DNA of 5,576 nt from Treponema sp. (GTDB taxonomy: Bacteria > Spirochaetota > Spirochaetia > Treponematales > Treponemataceae): NCBI GenBank assembly GCA_017421145.1, contig JAFOTA010000188.1, forward strand, positions 1 to 5,576, given 5' to 3'. Each line of letters begins with the position of its first letter. Position 1 is the first letter of the stretch. The notes under the pieces were generated by a model. The model was not told the DNA's origin. It saw nothing but the letters and a program-made list of their open reading frames with translations, and did no database searches. Position numbers and translations under genes: made by a program. Shown piece after piece: positions 1 to 5,576 of the stretch.

Positions 1-1467
1 ATCTTTCAACGCCTCAAGAAGAACGTCCTTCGAGTGCATGTCAAGATGGTTGGTCGGTTCGTCAAGGACAAGCAGATTCACCGGGCGCAAAAGAAGTTCA
101 AGAAGCGCGATCCTGCTTTTTTCACCGCCGGAAAGAACGTCTATGCTCTTGAAAACATCGTCACCGCGGAAAAGGAATGCCGCAAGCATGTCACGGGCCT
201 TGGGAACTAAATCCAGCGGACACTTCGATTCAAGCCTTTCCAAAATCGATTCGGAACCGGTTATTTTTTCAGCCGAATCCTGTGAAAAATATCCGACGCT
301 CACTCCGGCACCAAGCTTCACTTCACCGGAATAATCCTGATCCACGCCTGAAATGATTCTGAGCAGGGTTGATTTTCCAGCACCGTTTCTACCGGCAACG
401 ACAAGCCTCTCGCCTTTTTCAAGCACGAAGTCCAGTCCGTCGATTACGTTCGGGCCGCCATAAGATTTCGTCACTCCTGAAAGCGTAGCCACAAGCTGTC
501 CTGAATGAGGTGCTTCCGGGAATTTGAAATGTATTTTTTTAAGGCTTTCGGGTATCTCGATTTTGTTGGCAAGGAGTTTGTCGAGCATCTTCTGCCTTTC
601 CTGTGCCTGAGCCGCCTTTGTCGCCTTTACTCCGAACCTTCTTATAAAATCTTCAAGCTTGTTGATTTCCTGCTGCTGCTGTTCATAAGATTTGATAAGG
701 CTTTCAAGCTCCGTTTCCCTGACCTGCTCGTAGTGCGTGAAATTTCCGGGATAACGCTTAAGGTCACCGCCGAAAAGTTCATAGACGACGTTCACGGTAT
801 GGTCGAGAAAATAACGGTCGTGGCTTACGAGAAGGAATCCGCCTTTGAAATCTGCAAGGAATTTTTCAAGCCAGTTTCGTGCCTCAATGTCCAGATAGTT
901 GGTCGGTTCGTCAAGAAGAAGGATGTCCGGGCCGCACATAAGAGCCTTGGCAAGCGCAATCCTCATCTGCCATCCGCCTGAAAATTCATCGGTCTGCTTT
1001 TCAAAATCTTCGCGTGAAAAACCAAGTCCCAGGAGAACGGATTCAGAAAGAGCTTCCCTCCTGTACCAACCTGAATCTTCAAGCTTGGAAAGAAGTTCGG
1101 AATGTTCAACGGCAAGAGCTTCTGCCTGATCAGGGGAATCTTTCATCCGCCCGCCGATTTCATCTATTTTTTCCTGAATCTCATAACCCCACTGGAAAGC
1201 TTTGTCGGCCTCCTCTTTCAACGAGCAGCCGTGATGTACAAGACCGCTCTGGGGAAGATATGCGATGCGGGAATCTTTTTGAGTAATGCGCTCACCGCTG
1301 TCAGGTTCCACAAGCCCTGCCATGATTTTTATGAGCGTGGATTTTCCTGCTCCGTTTGCTCCGGTCAAAGCCGCCTTGCTTCCTGTCTGGAGATTTACGG
1401 AAACATCTTTTAAAATATCCCTGTCACCGAATGCCAGGGATACCTTTGAAAACTGAACGAATGCCAT
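1..1467 (-). CDS. ABC-F family ATPase (EttA/Uup/YdiF-like), 3' end cut by window edge
   Basis: This encodes a soluble protein with two ABC ATPase domains and no membrane segments. Known ABC-F proteins bind the ribosomal E site and act as translation factors or, in some subgroups, as antibiotic-resistance ribosome-protection proteins. The 489 visible residues start at MAFVQFSKVSLAFG. Domain 1 has Walker A GANGAGKST (36-44), signature FSGGWQMR (162-169), Walker B/D-loop LLLDEPTNYLD (183-193) and H-loop SHDRYF (215-220). A charged, Gln/Lys-rich linker at about 245-315 fits the ABC-F inter-domain arm. Domain 2 has Walker A GRNGAGKST (359-367), signature LSGGEKSR (445-452) and LDEPTNHLD (468-476). 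The second H-loop and C-terminus lie beyond base 1. Full-length relatives have about 520-650 residues. The start follows the upstream lipoprotein stop by 18 bases, with a modest GAAGAG seven bases before the ATG, so the two genes are probably cotranscribed. The family is certain, the subfamily is not. Nothing visible shows that it confers resistance. Confidence 0.95.
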   Translation of the reverse strand, partial: MAFVQFSKVSLAFGDRDILKDVSVNLQTGSKAALTGANGAGKSTLIKIMAGLVEPDSGERITQKDSRIAYLPQSGLVHHGCSLKEEADKAFQWGYEIQEKIDEIGGRMKDSPDQAEALAVEHSELLSKLEDSGWYRREALSESVLLGLGFSREDFEKQTDEFSGGWQMRIALAKALMCGPDILLLDEPTNYLDIEARNWLEKFLADFKGGFLLVSHDRYFLDHTVNVVYELFGGDLKRYPGNFTHYEQVRETELESLIKSYEQQQQEINKLEDFIRRFGVKATKAAQAQERQKMLDKLLANKIEIPESLKKIHFKFPEAPHSGQLVATLSGVTKSYGGPNVIDGLDFVLEKGERLVVAGRNGAGKSTLLRIISGVDQDYSGEVKLGAGVSVGYFSQDSAEKITGSESILERLESKCPLDLVPKARDMLAAFLFRGDDVFKSIDVLSGGEKSRIALLELLLRPVNLLVLDEPTNHLDMHSKDVLLEALKD

Positions 1468-1485
1468 TCAACGACTCTTCGGAAA

Positions 1486-2832
1486 CTACAGATGGAAGAA
1501 GAGAACCTGTGAATCAGCCGGCATACTGACTTCAGCATTGTTTCTTCCGGAGCTTGCATCTTTTGTGACGACAACACGTGCGGTCGTAAGCCTGAGTCCG
1601 TTTGCTTCCGCCTTGTAGAAGAAGTTCACTTCGGATGAAGTTCCGTTGAACACAAACGTGAGCACTCCGTCCCATACGCCCTTCAAAGATGACGGGAGGA
1701 AGTATTTTGATTCAACGGTTCCGCCCTTTCCTGCATCTGCTGAAATTACCGCAGGCTGGAGGTTGTCAAGTCCGCTCCACTGGAATTTGTGGGATCCAGT
1801 GAATGTAAGTACACCGTAGTTCGTGCTGCTGTAAGTCGGGCCTGTGCGCATGAGGCTTGTATATACACGTTCGCGGCGTGCCCTCTCGTTCTTTATGAGA
1901 GTCTGAACGTCATCGTCGATTGAAACGAAATATGTAGTCGAAGGTTTTCCGTCCTTGTCAGTAAAGCGCAGGATGATTGAATGTGCGTCACGGAGCGTCA
2001 TCGTTATAGGAGTGTCGGTGAATTTGTAGACGCTTTCGGATGATTTTGTAACGCCTTCATAAGGATAGGAAACATCTACGTTTGAAAGCTTCAGGCGGAT
2101 AGTGCCGGATTCAGTTCCAGGATCAAATCCGAAATCTTCCTGCATGTAATCAAGGTTGATTTCCTTTTTGTTTATCATCTTTGAATAATACTCAGGATAC
2201 CAGACCGTAGCCAATGCAGCGTCAAGGAGATCATCGGAGCTTTCAGGCTTTACGATTCCCTCGCCGTCATAATCATAGCTTCCGTCAGCCGCAATTTCAA
2301 AAGTGCGCAGATTGTATGAAAAGCACCATCCGCTTATTCCGGTTGAAGTAAGCACCTGGAACCATTCTCCTTCGAGCGGTGTATGACCGTTCATAGGCCT
2401 GTCACCTTCGCCGGTAAAATAAGTCCTGATTATTTCTCCCTTGCGGAGCCTGTAAACCTGTTTCGCAACGTTGGTCGGTTCCTTTCTGATCGGAAGACCG
2501 TCAATCACGGATACGGCATACTGCTTGTTGAACTTCGCATGTGTCTTGGCATACTTGTTCGCACTGCCCTTTGATGCAGGTTCCGTAATCTTCCACAAAG
2601 GAATCTCAACCCTCTGCGATTCATCGGGAGTGCCGATAAGATATGTCTTTGAAATATTGGATTTCATGTAAACCGGAACGACTTCACCGTCAGCAATCAA
2701 CGCTTCGGGAATATTCCACAAGACAACGCTGTAACCGATGATCTCATTTGAACATGAGACAAAACCGAGTGATAAAACCGTAAAAATCAATGTGAGGAAC
2801 GAAATCCCCGTTTTCTTCCAAGAATTTTTCAT
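1486..2832 (-). CDS. SH3-domain lipoprotein, treponemal type
   Basis: This is a 448-residue probable lipoprotein of unknown function. The N-terminus has a basic start (MKNSWKK), a hydrophobic core (residues 9-25) and a cleavage-site cysteine at C27 in the context GFVSC. The -3 valine is unusual for the E. coli lipobox but tolerated in spirochaetes. Residues about 105-179 form a bacterial SH3-like domain: AVSVIDGLPIRKEPT opens it, a basic turn (RLRKGE) sits in the middle, and EWFQVLTSTGISGWCFSYNL closes it, the usual Gly-Trp end of SH3b. Such domains often bind peptidoglycan or peptide partners. The rest (about 200-448) is rich in predicted beta strand and Gly/Thr/Ser, with a segment at about 340-415 resembling a small beta barrel; I do not recognise a named family for it. 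The gene leads a probable two-gene transcript with the ABC-F gene. No Shine-Dalgarno sequence precedes the ATG. An envelope location is well supported; a specific role is not. Confidence 0.9.
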   Translation of the reverse strand: MKNSWKKTGISFLTLIFTVLSLGFVSCSNEIIGYSVVLWNIPEALIADGEVVPVYMKSNISKTYLIGTPDESQRVEIPLWKITEPASKGSANKYAKTHAKFNKQYAVSVIDGLPIRKEPTNVAKQVYRLRKGEIIRTYFTGEGDRPMNGHTPLEGEWFQVLTSTGISGWCFSYNLRTFEIAADGSYDYDGEGIVKPESSDDLLDAALATVWYPEYYSKMINKKEINLDYMQEDFGFDPGTESGTIRLKLSNVDVSYPYEGVTKSSESVYKFTDTPITMTLRDAHSIILRFTDKDGKPSTTYFVSIDDDVQTLIKNERARRERVYTSLMRTGPTYSSTNYGVLTFTGSHKFQWSGLDNLQPAVISADAGKGGTVESKYFLPSSLKGVWDGVLTFVFNGTSSEVNFFYKAEANGLRLTTARVVVTKDASSGRNNAEVSMPADSQVLFFHL

Positions 2833-2838
2833 GCGGTT

Positions 2839-2880
2839 ATTCTACTATATTATCACATTTATTTCTAGGGAAATTTTCAA
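2839..2880 (-). promoter_or_regulatory. Candidate sigma-70 promoter for the SH3 lipoprotein gene
   Basis: On the minus strand, TAGAAA (2867-2862), a 17-base spacer and TAGAAT (2844-2839) give a -35/-10 pair with four and five of six consensus matches. The sixth base after the -10, 2833, is directly followed by the ATG at 2832, so +1 would coincide with the start codon. An alternative is the extended -10 TGTGATAAT (2857-2849), with TTGAAA at 2880-2875 but a poor 20-base spacer; it would give a leader of about 10 bases. Both choices leave no room for a Shine-Dalgarno sequence. The region is very A/T-rich, so chance matches are possible. Confidence 0.5.
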
Positions 2881-2929
2881 GACCCGGACAAGGACTTCGG
2901 CATGACAAACTTTCGTCAAGGCCATGGTA

Positions 2930-2958
2930 TTGAAAAATACGGCATGCTGGCTTATACT
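2930..2958 (+). promoter_or_regulatory. Sigma-70 promoter for the pgsA-NUDIX pair
   Basis: TTGAAA (2930-2935), a 17-base spacer and TATACT (2953-2958) give five of six consensus matches in each hexamer at the optimal spacing. Six bases (TTTGAT) separate the -10 from the ATG at 2965, so the usual +1 position is the A of that ATG, predicting a leaderless or near-leaderless mRNA. This supports 2965 as the true start over the in-frame ATG at 2902, which lies upstream of the promoter. Confidence 0.7.
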
Positions 2959-2964
2959 TTTGAT

Positions 2965-3590
2965 ATGAAAACTTCAAATAAATTTACCATGGTCCGCATA
3001 GCGGCGGCTCCTATAACTTTTGTGCTTTATTTTCTTCCGGTATGGCTTAAATCAGCAAACGGGAGCGTTCTTTCAATAGCAACACATGCATATTGATTCC
3101 TTTCCTTGCATTTGCGGAATTCACCGACTATCTTGACGGACACTACGCAAGAAAAAACAATGAGGTCAGCGACTTCGGGAAAATGTTCGATCCTTTTGCC
3201 GACGTGTTCCTGCATCTCTCTCTTTTCGTCTGCTTCACATACACCGGATACTGCCCGCTGCCTGTTCTCGTGCTGATTCTTTACCGTGAATTCGGCCAAA
3301 GTTTCCTTCGCATGGTGGCTGCAAAAAGCGGAACTGCAATCGCTGCCCGGAAAGGCGGAAAACTCAAGACAGTCTTTTACATAACGTCCATCCTCATCGC
3401 GCTTGCAATAGAGTCACTTGTCAGGACGGGGCTTTCTGAAACATGGAACGTCAACGTCGGAATCCTCAAAAACATTTCCATGGGATTTTTCATTGCATGC
3501 GTAGTTTTCTCATACGTCTCGTTCATCGACTATCTGAAAAGCTTCGGCAAAGTGCTGAAAGAAGCCGCAGAAGACAAAGGCGGAAAATAA
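2965..3590 (+). pseudogene. pgsA: CDP-alcohol phosphatidyltransferase (PgsA-like), interrupted by a frameshift near 3093
   Basis: PgsA is a membrane enzyme that joins CDP-diacylglycerol and glycerol-3-phosphate to make phosphatidylglycerophosphate, the committed step to phosphatidylglycerol. The first 43 codons (2965-3093) give MKTSNKFTMVRIAAAPITFV, the classic N-terminal helix of the family, then stop at TGA 3094-3096. The remainder reads on in the -1 frame to TAA 3588-3590. Joined at TAT/TTG the product would be 208 residues, normal for the family. The catalytic motif is complete in the second part: D55, D58, G59, A62, R63, G72, D76 and D80 (D-x2-D-G-x2-A-R-x8-G-x3-D-x3-D). A later REFGQSFLRMVAAKSG...GKLKTVF segment is PgsA-like rather than generic. 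Several hydrophobic helices follow. A TTG at 3093 could start the second part, but that product lacks the first membrane helix. The intact motifs suggest a sequencing indel or a very recent mutation. The NUDIX gene follows after 18 bases. Family certain, exact substrate inferred. Confidence 0.85.
3051..3096 (+). other. Frameshift interval within pgsA
   Basis: The N-terminal frame ends in ...SIATHAY followed by TGA at 3094-3096. The downstream frame is open from 3051, just after a TAA at 3048-3050, so the shift must lie between about 3051 and 3096. It equals one missing base or two extra ones. Restoring one T in the TT at 3093-3094 gives ...SIATHAYLIPFLAFAEFTDYLDG, a smooth membrane helix leading into the catalytic motif. 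No X-XXY-YYZ slippery heptamer is present at the junction. Confidence 0.75.
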
Positions 3591-3598
3591 AGGCGCAC

Positions 3599-3602
3599 GG
3601 AG
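3599..3602 (+). promoter_or_regulatory. Shine-Dalgarno site of the NUDIX gene
   Basis: GGAG lies six bases upstream of the ATG at 3609, inside the 18-base gap after the pgsA stop. It fixes the NUDIX start and contrasts with the absence of such a site before the two promoter-proximal genes. Confidence 0.7.
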
Positions 3603-3608
3603 ATTGAA

Positions 3609-4163
3609 ATGGACGGTAAAAATGATTTCAAAAATCTTGAATGGAAGGAGCTGGGCAAAAAAACTCTGATTGAAACGCCTGTTTTCAGGGTTACGGAGCG
3701 TGAAAGCCAAGGTCCCGACGGTCAAAAAGGCCGCTACATAGTCAACGAAGCCCGTGACTGGGTATGCGTGGTTCCTGTTTACGGCGACAAATTCATAATG
3801 GTAAAGCAATGGAGGCACGGAGAAAAAGCCCTGAGCATTGAATTTCCCGGAGGAGTGATCGATGAAGGAGAATCCCCGGAAGACGGTGCAAGGCGCGAAC
3901 TTAAAGAAGAAACCGGTGCAGTTGCCGGAAAGATTGTGCATCTCGGGACGGTCAACCCCAATCCTGCCCTTTTTGCAAACCATTTTCACATCTACTGCGC
4001 AAAAGACCTTGATTTTACGGGAACCCAGAACCTTGATTCAGACGAATTCCTTGACTACATGCTCATGGATCAAAAGGAAGTGATCAAAAAGATGGGAAGC
4101 AAGGAATTTCCCCACGCACTTATGGCAAGCGCACTCTGCCTTTATCTTGCCTCGGAGATTTGA
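3609..4163 (+). CDS. NUDIX hydrolase, ADP-ribose pyrophosphatase-like
   Basis: This is a 184-residue cytoplasmic hydrolase. Relatives in the NudF/ADP-ribose pyrophosphatase group split ADP-ribose or nucleotide-sugars into nucleoside and sugar phosphates using Mg2+. The NUDIX box is perfect at residues 82-104: G82, E88, R96, E97, L98, E100, E101 and G103 (G-x5-E-x7-REUxEExGU). Upstream, VKQWRHG (65-71) and IEFPGGVIDEGE match the QYRH...ELPAGxIDEGE layout of the ADP-ribose group. Downstream, VNPNPALFANHFHIYCA (115-131) occupies the place of the proline-containing loop that follows the box in this group. Length is typical. The start is set by GGAG six bases upstream. The gene probably shares the promoter of pgsA and ends at the hairpin terminator 27 bases beyond its stop. 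The true substrate could be another nucleoside diphosphate derivative; fold and metal-dependent hydrolysis are secure. Confidence 0.93.
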   Translation: MDGKNDFKNLEWKELGKKTLIETPVFRVTERESQGPDGQKGRYIVNEARDWVCVVPVYGDKFIMVKQWRHGEKALSIEFPGGVIDEGESPEDGARRELKEETGAVAGKIVHLGTVNPNPALFANHFHIYCAKDLDFTGTQNLDSDEFLDYMLMDQKEVIKKMGSKEFPHALMASALCLYLASEI

Positions 4164-4185
4164 CCGCTGATTATAAGCAGAAAAC

Positions 4186-4226
4186 AAAAAAGACTGCCTG
4201 AAAAAAATCGGGCAGTCTTTTTTTTT
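4186..4226. terminator. Bidirectional intrinsic terminator between convergent genes
   Basis: AGACTGCC (4191-4198) pairs perfectly with GGCAGTCT (4211-4218). The stem extends inward by a T-G and a G-C pair around an eight-base loop, and outward by five A-T pairs (4186-4190 with 4219-4223). A run of nine T (4218-4226) follows on the plus strand. On the minus strand the A-rich 4181-4191 reads as a T-rich tail. It therefore can end both the NUDIX transcript and the LysM transcript, whose stop lies 20 bases away. Confidence 0.92.
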
Positions 4227-4243
4227 ATACCGGCATTTTTACG

Positions 4244-5576
4244 TTATCTGTTCGTGCTGAACGTTCCGTATTCAACGTCCGGGCTGTAGACACCGTCACG
4301 GTATTCTCCGCTGATAGACGGGATTTCCATCTTCATGCCAGGGAGGATAAGGTTCGGGTTGTTGCGCTCAGGAATGTTGTCCTTGTTCGCTTCATACAGG
4401 TTTTCCCAAAGCCACGGGTTGTTGTATACATAGGAGCGTCCTGAAATATTCCAGAAGCAGTCCTTTGATTCAGCCCATGGGCGAACGATGTAGTACTTAG
4501 GAAGAACGGCCATTTCATGAATGTCTGCAAGAGCATCGATGACCTTGTTTGCATCTGCGACGGCCTTTTCAAACTGTTCTGCAGTGTAGTCGTCCAGAGC
4601 CTGTGCATAATATGCCTTTGCTGCTTCATATGCGATCGGGAAATCACGTGCGGCATTGATTGAATCTGCATATGCAATCCTGTCTTTTGCGGCGGCAATT
4701 GCTTTTTCAGCTTCTCCGCGTGCAAGCAGATTGTTGATATAAGAATCATCAAGAAGGCTGAGGACCATATTTGCATCATCAGTACATTCCGGATAGTTTT
4801 CTGCGGCAAACTCATCGAGCGCACGGTTGTAATACTCAAGGGCTGCCTTGAATTTTTTGTCAGATTCATCAAGTCCGGCTGATTCTGCATAGTCAATGCG
4901 TTCCTTGGCGGCTGCAAGCGCTCCCTCGGCGGCTGACTTGTCTTTTTGAGCCTCAACTTCATCAAGCATGCGGTTGATTTCTTCATCGGTGAGAAGCTCA
5001 GGGACTTTGTCGGCCTCTTCTTTTGCCTTGACATAATCTTCATCGGCGAAAGCTTTCTGTGCCTCACGGTAATGACCAAGCGCATCCTTGTACGGATCGA
5101 AGCTTGTGTCAAGTCCGGCTGCATTTGCCGCTATGATCCTTTCGCGGGCCTTTGAAATTGCGGCTTCGGCATCATCCTTTTCCTTCATCTTCTTTACGGC
5201 ATCAGGATCCATAAGCTCAAGAACCTTCTCGGCATCTTCCTTTGCCTTGTCATAATCACCGTTGTCGAAGGCATCCTTTGCAGACGCATAAAGATCCACT
5301 GCTTCACGGTAATCTTCGTTCAGAGGACTGAGGCCTGATTCCTTTGCATTGTCCAGGGCTTCCTTTGCCTTTGCAAGCGCTTCCTCAGCGGCGGCTCTCT
5401 TTTCTGCAGCTGCTGCATCCTCTTCATTCTTTGCGTTCTTCAGACCTTCGATATAGTCATCATTAAGGAGACCGCTTGCTTTTTCGGCATCCTTTTCTGC
5501 ATCCTTGTATTCCTTGTTGTTGAATTCCTCAACTGCCTTGTTGTAGGCATCAAGTGCGCTCTTGTAAGGATCAGCG
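4244..5576 (-). CDS. Helical-repeat protein with C-terminal LysM domain, 5' end outside the window
   Basis: The last 443 residues of a longer protein are visible and the frame stays open to the window edge. The GTG at 5299 lies inside a repeat (REAVDLYASAKDAF) and is not a real start. Residues 1-356 (numbered from the edge) are acidic and rich in Ala, Glu, Lys and Asp. They form about five imperfect units of 73-85 residues, each with an AK-E-RI...SAGL helix, a Y-x2-A-x3-F...Y-x2-AK-x-DA-x-KV helix pair and an LLxDxxI turn, resembling TPR-like solenoids. Residues 361-419 form a divergent LysM domain (YYIVRPWAESKDCFWNISGRS at its start, NPNLILPGMKMEIPS at its end), a fold that binds N-acetylglucosamine-containing glycans such as peptidoglycan. 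A short tail of 24 residues follows. A periplasmic or envelope location is inferred from the LysM domain, since the signal sequence is not in view. The gene converges on the NUDIX gene at the shared terminator. Confidence 0.9.
   Translation of the reverse strand, partial: ADPYKSALDAYNKAVEEFNNKEYKDAEKDAEKASGLLNDDYIEGLKNAKNEEDAAAAEKRAAAEEALAKAKEALDNAKESGLSPLNEDYREAVDLYASAKDAFDNGDYDKAKEDAEKVLELMDPDAVKKMKEKDDAEAAISKARERIIAANAAGLDTSFDPYKDALGHYREAQKAFADEDYVKAKEEADKVPELLTDEEINRMLDEVEAQKDKSAAEGALAAAKERIDYAESAGLDESDKKFKAALEYYNRALDEFAAENYPECTDDANMVLSLLDDSYINNLLARGEAEKAIAAAKDRIAYADSINAARDFPIAYEAAKAYYAQALDDYTAEQFEKAVADANKVIDALADIHEMAVLPKYYIVRPWAESKDCFWNISGRSYVYNNPWLWENLYEANKDNIPERNNPNLILPGMKMEIPSISGEYRDGVYSPDVEYGTFSTNR
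4319..4495 (-). other. LysM domain coding segment
   Basis: This segment encodes YYIVRPW through EIPS. It keeps the LysM pattern of an initial Tyr-x-Val, a central Asn-rich WxxLYxAN helix and a closing NPxLIxPGxxxxIP. It carries an insertion (ESKDCFWNISGRSYVYNNP) in which Asp-Cys-Phe-Trp replaces the usual Asp-Thr-Leu-Trp, and this longer aromatic form is the type I associate with treponemes. Confidence 0.85.
4508..5575 (-). repeat. Tandem protein repeats, about five units of 73-85 codons
   Basis: Approximate units on the minus strand are 5575-5405 (partial), 5404-5171, 5170-4934, 4933-4712 and 4711-4508. The conserved helix AKEAL/ARERI/AKERI/AKDRI recurs with spacings of 73, 80 and 73 residues. 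The Tyr that opens the Y-x2-A-x3-F/Y helix recurs at spacings of 85, 73, 80 and 74. The units differ widely in DNA sequence, so the array is old and not a recent tandem duplication. At least one unit begins before the window edge. Confidence 0.8.

Noticed and set aside
49..915. An identical 18-base stretch occurs at 49-66 and 898-915.
   Set aside because: It encodes LDEPTN in the two ATPase halves of the same ABC-F protein, so it reflects a conserved motif and common codons, not a mobile repeat.
38..1413. Several open plus-strand frames of 76-158 codons lie opposite the ABC-F gene.
   Set aside because: They are antisense to a clearly conserved protein, show no recognisable domain and have Ser/Arg-rich or Phe-rich compositions typical of shadow frames.
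2902..2964. An upstream in-frame ATG at 2902 could extend PgsA by 21 residues.
   Set aside because: The extra residues (MTNFRQGHGIEKYGMLAYTFD) are not family-like and the best promoter lies inside this stretch; the start at 2965 matches the usual short basic N-terminus.
3085..3100. Programmed -1 ribosomal frameshifting in pgsA.
   Set aside because: There is no slippery heptamer at the junction, and I noticed no convincing downstream hairpin. A missing T is simpler.
4333..5124. A 263-codon minus-strand frame overlaps the LysM gene in another frame.
   Set aside because: Its composition (Met, Gln, Thr, Ser and Arg-rich, low complexity) is what a shifted reading of the Ala/Glu/Lys repeats would give; the LysM frame has the clear domain.
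5297..5299. GTG at 5299 as the start of the LysM protein.
   Set aside because: The frame continues open upstream through more than one further repeat unit to the window edge, and the GTG sits in the middle of a unit.

Overview
The window looks like ordinary chromosomal sequence from a spirochaete, most likely a Treponema, possibly a host-associated species. This is inferred from the protein families, not from a database match. The main pointers are a lipoprotein with a relaxed spirochaete-type lipobox (F-V-S-C) fused to an SH3-like domain, and a large acidic helical-repeat protein ending in a LysM domain of a type I associate with treponemes. I see no mobile element, CRISPR array, tRNA or rRNA.

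Layout. Positions 1-2832 carry a minus-strand pair: an SH3-domain lipoprotein (2832-1486), then, after 18 bases, an ABC-F ATPase (1467 to beyond the left edge). A divergent intergenic region of about 130 bases (2833-2964) follows. Positions 2965-4163 carry a plus-strand pair: a CDP-alcohol phosphatidyltransferase of the PgsA type, broken by a frameshift near 3093, then, after 18 bases, a NUDIX hydrolase resembling ADP-ribose pyrophosphatase. A strong hairpin terminator at 4186-4226 separates this pair from the convergent LysM repeat protein (4244 to beyond the right edge, minus strand). Coding density is high and no gene-free stretch exceeds 300 bases.

Functionally this is housekeeping and envelope biology: phospholipid synthesis (PgsA), nucleotide-sugar clean-up (NUDIX), a ribosome-associated ABC-F protein, and two probable envelope proteins (SH3 lipoprotein and LysM protein) that may contact peptidoglycan. 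The points most worth a second look are the frameshift in an otherwise intact pgsA, the two divergent promoters whose predicted transcription starts both fall on the ATG (possible leaderless mRNAs), and the repeat architecture of the LysM protein. I found nothing I can honestly call a new multi-gene system.
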